Of a stretch of 64,000 nucleotides of DNA, positions 1 to 9,742 are shown one piece after another. This DNA is from Nitrosomonadales bacterium. GTDB lineage: Bacteria > Pseudomonadota > Gammaproteobacteria > Burkholderiales > Gallionellaceae. Each line of letters begins with the position of its first letter. Within the stretch, counting starts at the first letter, position 1. Location: contig JACOUM010000008.1 in NCBI GenBank assembly GCA_016177795.1, positions 62,001-126,000 on the forward strand. The letters run 5' to 3'. The notes beneath the pieces are model-generated. The model was given only the letters and a program-made list of their open reading frames with translations, ran no database searches and had not been told where the DNA came from. The position numbers and the translations under genes are program-made.

Positions 1-147
1 TGTTCAAATACATTATGTTAATGGTCAGCAAACCACAAAGGATGATTGTCGATAAGTAATGACCGTAATGTGAATAATTGTTGCGGCCATTACACAAAAG
101 CGAATTGCTGACAAATTCCATACATAATATTAACAACCTTATCCACG
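1..147. other. oriC: Putative edge of oriC, downstream of dnaA
   Basis: No gene is visible from the left edge to the dnaA stop codon. The stretch is AT-rich and holds two 9-mers one base away from the DnaA box TTATCCACA: TGTCGATAA at 47-55 (opposite strand) and TTATCCACG at 139-147, which overlaps the dnaA stop codon. In many bacteria the dnaA-dnaN intergenic region contains the replication origin. dnaN would lie further left, outside the window. This is an inference from context and imperfect boxes; the rpmH-dnaA gap is an alternative site. Confidence 0.35.
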
Positions 148-1494
148 CAATGTTTGAAGCAACACCCTGTAATCAGCATCAGCTGTAGCATCAAGCATTC
201 TGAGGTTTCCCACCATTTTGCAAGCATGTATAACAGTCGAATGATCTTTTCCACCGAAAGCATTGCCTATTTCTGGCAGGCTCATCGTAGTTAACTCGCG
301 AGCAAGAGCCATGGCTATTTGTCGCGGCCGAGTCAGGTTACGGGTTCTTTTTTTGGAAAGCAGGTCGACCATTTTGATGCGGTAATAGTCAGCAACTGTT
401 TTTTGTATATTTTCAATGGAAATTTGTCGGCTTTGTGCAATTAGAATGTCCTTTAGCGCCTCTTTTGTTGTTTCCGTAGAAATAGCACAGCGATGAAATT
501 TGACATATGCCTCAACCCTTTTCAATGCGCCTTCCAGCTCGCGAACATTTGAGTTGACGTTTTTGGCTATGAAAAATGCTACTGCTTCACTGAGCGTGTA
601 TCCACTCAGACTGGCTTTCTTCAGCAGGATTGCCACGCGCATTTCCAGTTCCGGCGGCTCGATAGCGACAGTCAAACCCCAACCAAAGCGCGAGATCAAA
701 CGACTATCAAGTCCGGTAATTTCTTTGGGAAAGGTATCGCTCGTCATGATTACCTGTTTGTGCGAGTCGATCAGCGTGTTGAATGCGTAAAAAAACTCTT
801 CTTGTGTTTTGTTTTTTCCAGCAAAAAACTGAATATCATCAATCAGTAAAGTATCGAGAGAATGATAATACTGCTTGAATTCTTCAAACTTGTTTGACTG
901 ATAAGCGCGTACGACATCGGATATGTACCGCTCAGCGTGCATATAGCAAATTTTTGCTTGCGGGTTATTTGCCTTGATTTGATTGCCTATTGCCTGGATC
1001 AGGTGAGTTTTTCCTAATCCCACGCCACCATAAATAAACAGGGGGTTGTAAGATGCGCCCGGAAGCTCAGCTACTTGGGTGGCGGCTGCAAAAGCAAGCT
1101 GATTGGCTTTGCCGATAACAAAGTTATCGAAAATCAGACTGGGGTTGAGTTTCCCGTAGCTGCGAAACGATGTCTCAACTTTAGGTTTTCCGCCATAAGC
1201 CACCACCTCTTTTTTTTGGGGCGTGATTTCTGGCGGTTTATTGACCATTTCGGTTTCGAGAACGCGAAATTCAAATGGGGGAACTTGTGAATAAATCAAG
1301 CCGGCTTGCCGGCATATCTCGGGTAAAAAGCGTTCCTGAACAAGTTTTAAGGTAAAACTGTTGGGCGCGGTAAGTATCAGTGAGCCATTGCCACTTTCAA
1401 GAAGCAACGGCTTTATCCATGAATTGTATTGTTGCGGCGGCAGACTCTTTTCAAACGAGCGGAGGCATGAATCCCAAAAAGAAGTATCCTGCAT
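139..1494 (-). CDS. dnaA: Chromosomal replication initiator protein DnaA
   Basis: This AAA+ ATPase binds DnaA boxes at oriC and opens the duplex to start replication. The 451-residue product begins at MQDTSFWDS, a typical DnaA N-terminus; a longer reading upstream to 1587 adds an unlikely leader that runs over a DnaA box. Visible motifs are Walker A GGVGLGKT, Walker B LLIDDIQ, the sensor-like DSRLISRF segment, and the C-terminal DnaA signature GGKDHSTVIHACK in the DNA-binding domain. It diverges from rpmH. A perfect DnaA box overlaps its predicted promoter, consistent with the autorepression known for the family. Base composition is visibly more AT-rich than the genes after 4 kb. Confidence 0.98.
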   Translation of the reverse strand: MQDTSFWDSCLRSFEKSLPPQQYNSWIKPLLLESGNGSLILTAPNSFTLKLVQERFLPEICRQAGLIYSQVPPFEFRVLETEMVNKPPEITPQKKEVVAYGGKPKVETSFRSYGKLNPSLIFDNFVIGKANQLAFAAATQVAELPGASYNPLFIYGGVGLGKTHLIQAIGNQIKANNPQAKICYMHAERYISDVVRAYQSNKFEEFKQYYHSLDTLLIDDIQFFAGKNKTQEEFFYAFNTLIDSHKQVIMTSDTFPKEITGLDSRLISRFGWGLTVAIEPPELEMRVAILLKKASLSGYTLSEAVAFFIAKNVNSNVRELEGALKRVEAYVKFHRCAISTETTKEALKDILIAQSRQISIENIQKTVADYYRIKMVDLLSKKRTRNLTRPRQIAMALARELTTMSLPEIGNAFGGKDHSTVIHACKMVGNLRMLDATADADYRVLLQTLRG

Positions 1495-1537
1495 AATTGA
1501 GCGTAATTTGCGGGTTGGCAGCGACAAAAGTCCTTGC

Positions 1538-1568
1538 ATTCTACAGCGCAAAGGCAAACTTATCCACA
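1538..1568 (-). promoter_or_regulatory. dnaA promoter with overlapping perfect DnaA box
   Basis: TTATCCACA at 1560-1568 is a perfect DnaA box. On the minus strand a TAGAAT -10 candidate lies at 1538-1543, and a 17-base spacer puts the weak -35 (1561-1566) inside the box. DnaA binding here would block dnaA transcription. The box is seen directly; promoter use is inferred. Confidence 0.5.
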
Positions 1569-1588
1569 AGCAAAAAAGCAAATTCAAC

Positions 1589-1617
1589 TTGACATATCCA
1601 CCTTAACACTTTGTAAT
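1589..1617 (+). promoter_or_regulatory. Sigma-70 promoter for rpmH-rnpA
   Basis: TTGACA (1589-1594) and TGTAAT (1612-1617) are separated by 17 bases: a consensus -35, a near-consensus -10 and ideal spacing. The -10 lies about 30 bases before the rpmH start. It is divergent from the dnaA promoter. Confidence 0.75.
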
Positions 1618-1648
1618 AGCGCGCTTTACGATTCAGCCAAGGAAAAAC

Positions 1649-1783
1649 ATGAAACGCACTTACCAACCCTCCGTAACCAGAAGAAAACGTACCCATGGTT
1701 TTTTGGTACGCATGAAAACGCGCGGTGGACGCGCTGTTATCAATGCGCGCCGCGCCAAGGGCCGCGCCAGACTTGCGGTTTAG
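1649..1783 (+). CDS. rpmH: 50S ribosomal protein L34
   Basis: This 44-residue basic protein of the large ribosomal subunit has the canonical L34 sequence, starting MKRTYQPS, with the THGFLVRM core and the [14 protein letters not shown]-terminus. Length is exactly that of the family. It sits between divergent dnaA and rnpA, as in most bacteria. A consensus promoter lies upstream, and AAGGAAAAAC precedes the ATG as a ribosome-binding site. Its last 11 bases probably overlap the rnpA start. Confidence 0.98.
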   Translation: MKRTYQPSVTRRKRTHGFLVRMKTRGGRAVINARRAKGRARLAV

Positions 1784-2135
1784 CATATCTGCCAAATTTA
1801 CCAATGCGCACCGACTGTTGCGTAAAGATGGTTTCAATCATGTTGTTCACGCGGAAAGCATTGAGAATAAATGCTTTAAAATATTCTTTGTGCGCAATAG
1901 TCAGGCAAACGCCAGACTTGGAATAATTGCAAGAAAAAAAATATTGCCAGGCGCAGTGCAACGGAATTATGTTAAAAGAGCCATCCGTGAAGCATTTCGC
2001 CAACATGACGTTAAAACCTGCAAGATGGATGTGGTTGTAATGGTAAGACGCGCTTGCGCCCAAGAGAGCGGCACACGAGGCGACAGTTTGGATGTGTTGT
2101 TTAGCCGGGTAAAAAACCGATGCGCAAAATTGTAA
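1773..2135 (+). CDS. rnpA: Ribonuclease P protein component
   Basis: RnpA is the basic protein subunit that helps RNase P RNA remove 5' leaders from pre-tRNAs. The family motif corresponding to RNR appears as [14 protein letters not shown] near the middle, and the HRLLRKDGF segment marks the N-terminal domain. No ATG lies directly before the conserved start. TTG at 1773 inside the end of rpmH gives MRFSISAKF (120 residues) with AAGGG 11 bases upstream. ATGs at 1725 and 1743 would give longer forms with a shadow-like leader. The 3' end overlaps yidD by 16 bases. Identity is secure; the start is uncertain. Confidence 0.9.
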   Translation: MRFSISAKFTNAHRLLRKDGFNHVVHAESIENKCFKIFFVRNSQANARLGIIARKKILPGAVQRNYVKRAIREAFRQHDVKTCKMDVVVMVRRACAQESGTRGDSLDVLFSRVKNRCAKL

Positions 2136-2329
2136 TCAAACTGATACGCGCCTATCAATACCTGATTAGTCCGCTTAGCCCACCAACGTGCAGATTTACT
2201 CCCAGTTGTTCTCATTACGCCTGCGATGTCTTTGCGAAACATGGTTTAATAAAGGGCGGTTGGCTTAGCATTAAACGGTTATTGCGCTGTAATCCCTGTA
2301 ATCCCGGCGGATACGACCCCGCGCCATAA
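2120..2329 (+). CDS. yidD: Membrane protein insertion efficiency factor YidD
   Basis: This small 69-residue membrane-associated protein assists insertion of membrane proteins with YidC. It has the family hallmarks: an [11 protein letters not shown] amphipathic N-terminus, the Cys-rich core [26 protein letters not shown] and a terminal GGYDP. It lies between rnpA and yidC, as is almost universal in proteobacteria, and overlaps the rnpA end, so translation is probably coupled. Confidence 0.96.
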   Translation: MRKIVIKLIRAYQYLISPLSPPTCRFTPSCSHYACDVFAKHGLIKGGWLSIKRLLRCNPCNPGGYDPAP

Positions 2330-2351
2330 ATATTTAAGAATTCGATCAACC

Positions 2352-3995
2352 ATGGACTTACAAAAACTGTTTCTGTTTTTAATTTTTGTGTTTTCGCTAG
2401 GGTTGATTTGGGATGGCTGGCAACGCTACCAGCATCCTGAGCAATATATCCAGCAAAGTGCGGCAATTAACGAAAGTGCACCAAAGCCCCAGGTAGCCTC
2501 TCCAGCAGCGGCAACGCCTGCAACTATTGCCCAATACCCTGTTCAACAAGCAACCGGAAAAACAATCCACATCAAGACAGATATTCTTGAGGCTGATATC
2601 AGCGCTGTTGGTGGAGATATCAGCAGCCTGGCTTTGTTGAAGCACCCGGATGGGTTGGACAAAAACAAACCGCTGATGCTTTTCCAGCGCGGTGCGAATA
2701 CTCATAATTATGTCGCGCAAAGCGGCCTGCTTGGAGTGGGGCTGCCCAACCACAACAGTCAGTTTGTTTCAGAGCAGGATCAATATGTGCTCTCAGGAGA
2801 TGCCGAGCAGGTGCAGGTACGATTGAAGGCAGAGAGCGATTCCGCGCTGAAGGTGAGCAAGATAATTACTTTCCACAAGGGAAGTTACTTGATTGACGTC
2901 GCTTATGAATTGGAAAATACCGGGCAACAGGCAGCAACGGCGAGCAGTTACTTTCAGTTAATCCGCAATAGCGCCGCGCTGACTGGCAGTACCATGTTTT
3001 TGCCTACTTATGTGGGTGCTGCGATCTACACCGACAAGGAAAAATTTCAAAAGGTGGATTTTCCGGCAATAGAAAAAGGCAAGACTGATTATCCCAAGCA
3101 GGCAGATGATGGCTGGATCGGGATACTGCAGCATTACTTTGTGGCGGCATGGCTACCCAAGGAAAAAACCAATCGCGAATATTTCACACGCAAGCTGGAA
3201 GGCGACTTGTATTCGGTAGGGGTGGTTTTACCGGAGCAGACCATTAATCCTGGCCAGAAAGCGCTGGTGGAAACTACGCTTTATGCCGGCCCGGCCCGGA
3301 CTAATTTGGACAAAATCGCGCCCGGCTTGGGATTGACGGTGGATTATGGCTGGTTGACAATCCTTTCCGCTCCGCTGTTCTGGGTCATGTCGCTGTTTCA
3401 TGACTGGACGCAAAATTGGGGTGTTGCCATTATCCTGCTTACCGTCCTGATCAAGCTGATGTTTTTTCCGCTCTCCGCGACAAGCTATCGTTCCATGGCA
3501 AAGATGCGCGTAGTCGCACCCAAGCTGGAAAAGCTGAAACAGCAATGCGGCAGTGACCGGGAAAAACTGAACCGCGCCATGATGGAGTTGTATAAAACCG
3601 AAAAAATCAACCCGCTGGGGGGGTGTTTGCCGGTGGTGGTGCAAATTCCGGTGTTTATCGCCTTGTACTGGGCTATTTTGGCGAGCGTCGAAATGCGCTA
3701 TGCGCCATTTTTCGGCTGGATAACCGACTTATCCGTAGCCGATCCCTATTACATTCTGCCGTTGATCATGGGAACAAGCATGATCATCCAGACGCGCCTT
3801 AATCCAAAGCCGGCGGATCCCATGCAGGCCAGGATAATGCAAATCATGCCAGTCGCTTTCAGTGTAATTTTCTTCTTCTTCCCCGCTGGGTTGGTGTTGT
3901 ATTCCGTGGTGAATAACATTCTTTCCATTGGCCAGCAGTGGTATATCACCCGGGCTGCCGAGGGTGAGAGCAAGGGTGCCGCAGCCAAGCGTTGA
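2352..3995 (+). CDS. yidC: Membrane protein insertase YidC
   Basis: YidC inserts and folds inner-membrane proteins, alone or with SecYEG, including ATP synthase subunit c. The 547-residue length fits the proteobacterial form. An N-terminal transmembrane anchor ([15 protein letters not shown]) is followed by a Pro/Ala-rich linker, a large periplasmic beta domain (about 70-330) and a C-terminal bundle of about five helices with the conserved [18 protein letters not shown] region. The C-terminus is short and basic. It follows yidD by 22 bases, and its 3' end overlaps the proposed mnmE start. Confidence 0.98.
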   Translation: MDLQKLFLFLIFVFSLGLIWDGWQRYQHPEQYIQQSAAINESAPKPQVASPAAATPATIAQYPVQQATGKTIHIKTDILEADISAVGGDISSLALLKHPDGLDKNKPLMLFQRGANTHNYVAQSGLLGVGLPNHNSQFVSEQDQYVLSGDAEQVQVRLKAESDSALKVSKIITFHKGSYLIDVAYELENTGQQAATASSYFQLIRNSAALTGSTMFLPTYVGAAIYTDKEKFQKVDFPAIEKGKTDYPKQADDGWIGILQHYFVAAWLPKEKTNREYFTRKLEGDLYSVGVVLPEQTINPGQKALVETTLYAGPARTNLDKIAPGLGLTVDYGWLTILSAPLFWVMSLFHDWTQNWGVAIILLTVLIKLMFFPLSATSYRSMAKMRVVAPKLEKLKQQCGSDREKLNRAMMELYKTEKINPLGGCLPVVVQIPVFIALYWAILASVEMRYAPFFGWITDLSVADPYYILPLIMGTSMIIQTRLNPKPADPMQARIMQIMPVAFSVIFFFFPAGLVLYSVVNNILSIGQQWYITRAAEGESKGAAAKR

Positions 3996-5316
3996 CACCA
4001 TTGTCGCCGTTGCCACCGCGCAAGGGCGCGGTGGCATCGGCGTAGTGAGAATATCCGGGCGGCGCGTCGAAACCCTGGCGTGCGAAATTCTGGGCAAACA
4101 GACCGCTGCGCGGCGCGCCACCTACGGCAATTTTCTGGACGAAAATGGCGACATCCTGGATCAAGGTGTCGCCTTGTTTTTTCCCGCCCCGCATTCCTAC
4201 ACCGGCGAGGACGTGCTTGAATTGCAAGGGCACGGCGGTCCCGCCGTGATGCAACTGGTGCTGCAGCGCTGTCTCGATCTGGGAGCGCGGCTGGCGCAGC
4301 CGGGCGAATTTACGCGCCGCGCCTTTCTCAACAATAAACTTGATCTGGCGCAGGCGGAAAGCGTCGCCGACCTGATTGATGCCAACACTGCCGAGGCGGC
4401 TCGCAGCGCGATGCGCTCTCTGCGCGGGGAGTTTTCCGCCGCCATTCACGGCTTGGTCGACGAACTGGTCTTTCTGCGCATGCTGGTTGAGGCGATGCTG
4501 GATTTTCCGGAAGAGGAAGTGGAGGCCATCGACACGGAGCGCCGCGATACCTTGCTGAACAGCATCCGGTTGCGCTTGCAGCTTACGCTGGACACCGCAA
4601 AACAGGGCAGCCTGTTGCGCGAAGGCGCGCACGTGGCCATTGCCGGCCAGCCGAACGTCGGCAAGTCCAGCCTGCTGAATCGGCTGGCCGGCGAGGAAGT
4701 GGCGCTGGTCAGCGATATTCCAGGCACTACCCGCGATGTGATCCGCCAGGCAGTGCAGATTCGCGGGGTACCGTTACATATCATGGACATGGCGGGGTTG
4801 CGCGAGTCCGCAGATGTGGTGGAAAGCATGGGTATCGCGCGCGCGCGCCAGACGTTGCACCGCGCCGATCTGATTCTGCTGTTGCTGGATGCAAGCAAGG
4901 GCCTGACGGCGCAGGATGAGGTGATTCTTGCGGGGTTGCCGGCGGACATCCCGCGGCTGCTGGTATTCAACAAGACCGATCTGCTGGACGATAGCACCGC
5001 CGTATCCGCCAGCGTGCCGTTTGTCCGGGTATCCGCCAAAACCGGCGCGGGAATGGAAGAATTGCGCGCTAAGTTGCTGGAGGCGGTGGGTTGGCACGAC
5101 CAGGAAAGCGGTGTTTTCATGGCGCGGGAACGGCATCTGCGCGCCTTGGCGCTGGCGCAAACCCACCTGAACCAGGCGCAGACGGTGCTGGCTAATGCAG
5201 AGCTGTTCGCCGAGGAGCTGCGCCTGGCGCAACGCGCGCTGAACGAGGTCACCGGTGAATTCACCCCGGATGACCTGCTTGGCGAGATTTTCAGCCGCTT
5301 CTGCATCGGAAAATAA
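3976..5316 (+). CDS. mnmE: tRNA uridine-5-carboxymethylaminomethyl modification GTPase MnmE
   Basis: MnmE works with MnmG to place the (carboxymethyl)aminomethyl group on wobble U34 of several tRNAs. It has an N-terminal folate-binding domain ([22 protein letters not shown]), a helical domain and an inserted Ras-like G domain: [23 protein letters not shown]. It ends in the essential CIGK motif. GTG at 3976 gives 446 residues and an N-terminus aligned with the family; ATG at 3928 would add 16 atypical residues. It overlaps the yidC end. The rise in G+C compared with dnaA-yidC begins here. Confidence 0.95.
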   Translation: MPQPSVDTIVAVATAQGRGGIGVVRISGRRVETLACEILGKQTAARRATYGNFLDENGDILDQGVALFFPAPHSYTGEDVLELQGHGGPAVMQLVLQRCLDLGARLAQPGEFTRRAFLNNKLDLAQAESVADLIDANTAEAARSAMRSLRGEFSAAIHGLVDELVFLRMLVEAMLDFPEEEVEAIDTERRDTLLNSIRLRLQLTLDTAKQGSLLREGAHVAIAGQPNVGKSSLLNRLAGEEVALVSDIPGTTRDVIRQAVQIRGVPLHIMDMAGLRESADVVESMGIARARQTLHRADLILLLLDASKGLTAQDEVILAGLPADIPRLLVFNKTDLLDDSTAVSASVPFVRVSAKTGAGMEELRAKLLEAVGWHDQESGVFMARERHLRALALAQTHLNQAQTVLANAELFAEELRLAQRALNEVTGEFTPDDLLGEIFSRFCIGK

Positions 5317-5323
5317 CGCTCAC

Positions 5324-5339
5324 TGTTTCACGTGAAACA
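5324..5339. promoter_or_regulatory. parS: parS centromere site (perfect consensus)
   Basis: TGTTTCACGTGAAACA is the exact 16-bp palindrome recognised by chromosomal ParB proteins across bacteria. It lies between mnmE and mnmG, about 3.4 kb from parB and 4-5 kb from dnaA, the usual origin-proximal placement. ParB would nucleate here and spread to build the segregation complex with ParA. Confidence 0.95.
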
Positions 5340-5401
5340 ATGCGTTTGGGATTCTGGGATCGCTGTTGTATGATGCGCGTCCTTTCCGGAACAGTTGCAA
5401 C

Positions 5402-7306
5402 ATGAATTTTCCCGATATATTCGATGTGGTCGTGGTGGGCGGAGGCCATGCCGGCACGGAGGCCGCTTTGGCCAGCGCGCGCGCGGGCTGCAAGACCTTG
5501 CTGCTCAGCCACAACATCGAGACGCTCGGGCAGATGTCGTGCAATCCATCGATTGGCGGGATCGGCAAGGGTCACTTGGTCAAGGAGGTGGATGCGCTCG
5601 GTGGTGTCATGGCGGCGGCAACCGACGAGGCTGGCATCCAGTTTCGCATCCTGAATTCCAGTAAAGGCCCGGCAGTGCGCGCGACGCGCGCGCAAGTCGA
5701 CCGCCTGTTGTACAAACACGCAATCCGGACACGGCTGGAAAATCAGCCCAATCTGTGGCTGTTCCAGCAGGCGGTGGACGATTTGCTGGTAGAGCAAGAC
5801 CGGGTGTGCGGGGTAATCACGCAACTGGGCTTGCGCTTCAACGCAAAAACCGTGGTGTTGACAACCGGCACCTTTCTGTCCGGGCTGATTCATATCGGGC
5901 AAGCCAATTACCCGGCGGGTCGTGCCGGCGATCCGCCTTCCATCAGCTTGGCGCACCGTTTGCTGGAGCTGAACCTGCCGCTGGGGCGGCTGAAGACCGG
6001 TACACCGCCACGCATCGATGGCCGCAGCATCGATTATTCGGTAATGCAGGAGCAGCCGGGCGACGATCCGGTGCCAGTGTTTTCGTTCATGGGGCATGCC
6101 GCGCAGCATCCGCAACAGTTGCCGTGCTGGATCACCGAGACCAACCAGCGCACCCACGACATCATCCGCGGCGGGTTGGACCGCTCGCCGCTGTTCACCG
6201 GGGTGATCGAAGGGGTAGGGCCGCGTTACTGCCCGTCCATCGAGGACAAAATCACGCGCTTTGCCGACAAGACCTCGCACCAGATTTTTCTCGAACCGGA
6301 AGGGCTGACTACCCATGAGGTGTACCCAAACGGTATTTCCACCAGCCTGCCTTTCGACGTGCAATTGGCTTTGGTGCAATCCATTAAGGGTCTGGAGAAC
6401 GCGCACATCCTGCGCCCCGGCTACGCGATCGAATACGACTATTCCGACCCGCGTGGGCTGAAAAGCTCGCTGGAAACCAAGGCGATCCACGGGCTGTTTT
6501 TCGCCGGGCAGATCAACGGCACGACCGGATATGAAGAAGCTGCCGCGCAGGGTTTGCTGGCCGGTATTAACGCGGCGCTGCAGGTCGGCGGGCGGGAAGC
6601 GTGGTGCCCGCGCCGCGACGAGGCCTATCTGGGCGTGCTGGTGGACGATCTGATCACGCGCGGCGTCTCCGAGCCGTATCGCATGTTTACCAGCCGCGCG
6701 GAATACCGCTTGCAATTACGCGAGGACAATGCCGATTTGAGGCTGACCGAGATCGGGCGCAAACTGGGCATTGTCGATGATGCGCGCTGGCAGGCATTTG
6801 AACAAAAGCGCGAGTCTATCGTGCGCGAGCAGGAACGGTTGCGCAGCACCTGGGTGAATCCGCGTAACCTGCCCACAGAGGACGCAATGCGCGTGCTGGG
6901 CAAACCGATTGAGCGTGAGCACTCGCTGCATGAGTTGTTGCGCCGCCCGGACGTGAATTATGCCAGCCTGTTGACCCTGCCCGGTGCGGGTGCAGGGGTG
7001 GGCGATCAAAAGGTCGCCGAGCAGGTGGAAACCCAGGCGAAATACCACGGTTATATCGAACGGCAGCGCGACGAGATCGGGCGCAATGAACAGTATGAAA
7101 CGCTGGGGTTGCCGGAAGACCTGGATTATTGCGAGGTGCGCGGGTTGTCGATTGAGGTGCAACAAAAGCTCAATCAGCACAAGCCCGAAACCGTCGGTCA
7201 GGCAGCACGCATTTCCGGGATTACCCCGGCGGCGATTTCTTTGCTGCTGGTGCATATCAAGCGCGGGTTTCGCGATGGTTCGCAACCAGTTCAAAAACGT
7301 GCATGA
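5402..7306 (+). CDS. mnmG: tRNA uridine-5-carboxymethylaminomethyl modification enzyme MnmG
   Basis: This FAD- and NADH-dependent partner of MnmE modifies wobble U34. ATG at 5402 gives 634 residues starting [18 protein letters not shown], with the Rossmann FAD-binding glycines at the N-terminus. The family segments [17 protein letters not shown] and FSGQ-like [18 protein letters not shown] (signature 2) are present, along with a C-terminal helical domain that binds MnmE. An in-frame ATG at 5366 adds 12 poorly supported residues and would bring the start close to parS. The stop overlaps the rsmG start (ATGA). Confidence 0.97.
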   Translation: MNFPDIFDVVVVGGGHAGTEAALASARAGCKTLLLSHNIETLGQMSCNPSIGGIGKGHLVKEVDALGGVMAAATDEAGIQFRILNSSKGPAVRATRAQVDRLLYKHAIRTRLENQPNLWLFQQAVDDLLVEQDRVCGVITQLGLRFNAKTVVLTTGTFLSGLIHIGQANYPAGRAGDPPSISLAHRLLELNLPLGRLKTGTPPRIDGRSIDYSVMQEQPGDDPVPVFSFMGHAAQHPQQLPCWITETNQRTHDIIRGGLDRSPLFTGVIEGVGPRYCPSIEDKITRFADKTSHQIFLEPEGLTTHEVYPNGISTSLPFDVQLALVQSIKGLENAHILRPGYAIEYDYSDPRGLKSSLETKAIHGLFFAGQINGTTGYEEAAAQGLLAGINAALQVGGREAWCPRRDEAYLGVLVDDLITRGVSEPYRMFTSRAEYRLQLREDNADLRLTEIGRKLGIVDDARWQAFEQKRESIVREQERLRSTWVNPRNLPTEDAMRVLGKPIEREHSLHELLRRPDVNYASLLTLPGAGAGVGDQKVAEQVETQAKYHGYIERQRDEIGRNEQYETLGLPEDLDYCEVRGLSIEVQQKLNQHKPETVGQAARISGITPAAISLLLVHIKRGFRDGSQPVQKRA

Positions 7307-7938
7307 GCCTGGCAGGAGAATTACAGCATGGCATTGCGCAATTGGGTGTTTCGCTGGGCGCGGACGCGCAGGGCAAGCTGCTGGAATACCTGGCGTTGCT
7401 GCACAAATGGAACAGGGTTTATAACCTGACGGCGATTCGCGACCAGCGGCAGATGGTGAGCAATCACTTGCTCGACGGCCTTGCTGTGTTGCCGCATTTA
7501 TGGCCAAGGCGGTGGCTGGATGTGGGATGCGGCGCGGGGTTGCCGGGACTGGTATTGGCGATCGCGCAACCGGACTGGCAATTCACCTTGCTGGACAGCA
7601 ACAGCAAGAAAACCGGCTTTGTACAGCAGGCGATCATCGAACTGGAATTAAGGAATGTGAGCGTTCACTGTGTGCGAGTGGAAGAGTGGCAGACGGAGGA
7701 TAAGTTTGATGGAATTATTTCTCGGGCCTTTGCCGGGCTCGGTGATTTTTTGCGCTCCACCCGGCACCTGATGTCTGAACAAGGTCGGTGGGCGGCGATG
7801 AAGGGTATGCCGCAGCAGGAATTGGCGGGTGTGCCGGAGGGATGCCAGGTAGAACGCGTCATACCATTACAGGTGCCGGGCTTGCGCGCTGCGCGCAGTC
7901 TGGTGATTGCAGCATGCAAGGGGAGCAAAGCAATATGA
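7303..7938 (+). CDS. rsmG: 16S rRNA (guanine527-N7)-methyltransferase RsmG
   Basis: RsmG uses S-adenosylmethionine to methylate N7 of G527 in the 530 loop of 16S rRNA; its loss is known to give low-level streptomycin resistance. The 211 residues contain the N-terminal [13 protein letters not shown] segment and the SAM-binding [15 protein letters not shown] motif, followed by [11 protein letters not shown]. It overlaps mnmG by 4 bases and parA by 4 bases, so the gid operon layout is intact. Confidence 0.97.
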   Translation: MSLAGELQHGIAQLGVSLGADAQGKLLEYLALLHKWNRVYNLTAIRDQRQMVSNHLLDGLAVLPHLWPRRWLDVGCGAGLPGLVLAIAQPDWQFTLLDSNSKKTGFVQQAIIELELRNVSVHCVRVEEWQTEDKFDGIISRAFAGLGDFLRSTRHLMSEQGRWAAMKGMPQQELAGVPEGCQVERVIPLQVPGLRAARSLVIAACKGSKAI

Positions 7939-8711
7939 CAAAAATACTAGCGATAGCGAACCAGAAGGGCGGGGTCGGGAAAACTACCACTACCGTGAAT
8001 CTGGCGGCCAGTCTCGCGGCGGCTCAACAGCGCGTGCTACTGATCGATCTTGACCCGCAGGGCAATGCCACCATGGGCAGCGGCATCGACAAGCGCGATT
8101 TGCAGTCCAGTATTTATGACGTGCTGTTGGGAAGCAAGACAATATCAGAGGCGCAGATGCGCTCGGACGCCGGAAAATATGACCTGCTGCCCGCCAATCG
8201 GGATTTGGCCGGCGCGGAAGTTGAGCTGGTTGGTATGGCGCATCGTGAAACACGTTTGCGCGATGCCGTGCAAGGCGTCGCGGTGCAATATGACTATATA
8301 TTGATCGATTGCCCACCCGCCCTGAATTTGCTGACCCTGAATGGCTTGTGCGCAGCCAGGTCGGTGATGATTCCGATGCAATGCGAATACTATGCGCTGG
8401 AGGGGCTGAGCGACCTGGTGAATACCATCCGCAAAGTGCGCGCCAGCCTGAATCCGGATTTGGAAATAGAGGGGTTGCTGCGTACCATGTTCGACCCGCG
8501 CAACACGCTGGCGCAGCAGGTCTCGGACCAATTGCAGGAGCATTTCGGCAGCAAAGTGTATCGTACCGTGATTCCGCGCAATGTGCGGCTGGCCGAAGCG
8601 CCCAGCTATGGCGTGCCGGTGTTGTATCACGACAAGGCATCCAAGGGGACGCAGGCTTATCTGGCCTTGGCCGGAGAGCTACTGAATAATGCAGCGCAGT
8701 CGGCTGCCTGA
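7935..8711 (+). CDS. parA: Chromosome partitioning ATPase ParA (Soj)
   Basis: This Walker-type ATPase binds DNA nonspecifically and, with ParB-parS, drives origin segregation. The ATG at 7935 overlaps the rsmG stop and gives 258 residues beginning [18 protein letters not shown], which holds the deviant Walker A motif at residues 10-18. Walker A' (LLIDLDPQGNAT) and Walker B (YILIDCPP) follow. The absence of an N-terminal DNA-binding extension marks it as a chromosomal (Soj type) rather than plasmid ParA. Confidence 0.96.
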   Translation: MTKILAIANQKGGVGKTTTTVNLAASLAAAQQRVLLIDLDPQGNATMGSGIDKRDLQSSIYDVLLGSKTISEAQMRSDAGKYDLLPANRDLAGAEVELVGMAHRETRLRDAVQGVAVQYDYILIDCPPALNLLTLNGLCAARSVMIPMQCEYYALEGLSDLVNTIRKVRASLNPDLEIEGLLRTMFDPRNTLAQQVSDQLQEHFGSKVYRTVIPRNVRLAEAPSYGVPVLYHDKASKGTQAYLALAGELLNNAAQSAA

Positions 8712-8731
8712 GCTAAATAGAGAGAAAGATT

Positions 8732-9589
8732 ATGTCAAAACCACACAAGGGATTAGGGCGCGGATTGGATGCATTGCTGTCCGGCGGCAAAAGCGAAAAG
8801 GATGAGGTAATGCGCGATTTGAACGTCACGCTGCTCAAGCCGGGAAAGTATCAGCCGCGTTCACATATGGATGAGGCTTCGTTGAATGATCTGGCGGCAT
8901 CCATCAAGGCGCAGGGCATCATGCAGCCGATATTGGTGCGCCAGCTGGGCGACAACAGCTATGAAATCATTGCCGGCGAAAGACGCTGGCGCGCCGCACA
9001 ACGTGCGGGACTGACGCACGTGCCGGTGCTGGTACGCAGCGTTTCGGACAATGCGGCGCTGGCAATGGCGCTGATTGAAAATATTCAGCGTGAGAACCTG
9101 AACCCGCTGGAGGAGGCTATCGGCCTCCAGCGCTTGATCGATGAATTCAAAATGACGCACCAGGTTGCCGCAGATGCGGTAGGGCGCTCGCGCAGCGCGG
9201 CCAGCAACCTGTTGCGCCTGCTCAAGCTGCCGCAACCGGTACAAACCATGCTGATGGAAGGCAATCTCGACATGGGGCATGCCCGTGCTTTGCTGACGCT
9301 GGAGAGCGCACAGCAGGTATTGCTGGCCAACAAAATAATGGCGAGCGGCCTTTCGGTGCGTGAAGCAGAGAAGTTAGCCCAAAACCTGTTGAATCCCGTG
9401 CACAAGCATAAGAAAGCAAAACCTAGCCGGGATATTGCCAGGCTGCAGGAAAAAATCGCCGACCGGCTTGGCGCATCAGTTGAAATACGGCATGGTGCAA
9501 AAGGAGCAGGCAAGCTGGTCATAGCATACAAAACGCTCGATCAACTCGACGGCATCCTGTCAAAGATGGGAGTGCGGGAAAATGAATAA
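8732..9589 (+). CDS. parB: Chromosome partitioning protein ParB (Spo0J)
   Basis: ParB is a parS-binding CTP-dependent clamp that organises the origin region. The 285 residues show the N-terminal ParA-stimulating segment KGLGRGLDALLSG, then ParB/Srx boxes ([33 protein letters not shown]) and the HTH that reads parS (QVAADAVGRSRSAASNLLRLLKLP). The C-terminal dimerisation domain ends the protein. It follows parA by 20 bases, and its probable target lies at 5324-5339. Confidence 0.97.
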   Translation: MSKPHKGLGRGLDALLSGGKSEKDEVMRDLNVTLLKPGKYQPRSHMDEASLNDLAASIKAQGIMQPILVRQLGDNSYEIIAGERRWRAAQRAGLTHVPVLVRSVSDNAALAMALIENIQRENLNPLEEAIGLQRLIDEFKMTHQVAADAVGRSRSAASNLLRLLKLPQPVQTMLMEGNLDMGHARALLTLESAQQVLLANKIMASGLSVREAEKLAQNLLNPVHKHKKAKPSRDIARLQEKIADRLGASVEIRHGAKGAGKLVIAYKTLDQLDGILSKMGVRENE

Positions 9590-9600
9590 CCATGGGCGAC

Positions 9601-9629
9601 TTACCAGCGATTATTGCCCCTCATATAAT
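9601..9629 (+). promoter_or_regulatory. Candidate promoter of the atp operon
   Basis: TTACCA (9601-9606) and TATAAT (9624-9629) are spaced by 17 bases, just after parB. A second possibility is TTGACT (9662-9667) with GAGAAT (9686-9691), spacer 18. Either would give a leader before atpI. These are predictions from motif match only. Confidence 0.5.
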
Positions 9630-9707
9630 TCCAAACGGCATCATTTTTGGCGTAATTACGCTTGACTTAGTGCAAGGGAATGACAGAGAATGCGCGGGCT
9701 TTTTGTC

Positions 9708-9737
9708 GCCCTTGGCCAACAAGTAATGCCCAAGGGC
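9708..9737 (+). promoter_or_regulatory. Leader hairpin covering the atpI ribosome-binding site
   Basis: GCCCTTGG (9708-9715) pairs perfectly with CCAAGGGC (9730-9737). The AAGGG that would be the Shine-Dalgarno for the ATG at 9743 lies in the 3' arm. In the mRNA this could dampen atpI translation, which fits the low AtpI stoichiometry. The structure is seen; the function is inferred. Confidence 0.4.
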
Positions 9738-9742
9738 AAGCA

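Noticed and set aside
1541..1837. 98-codon minus frame over rpmH
   Set aside because: rpmH is certain on the plus strand, and this frame also crosses the dnaA promoter.
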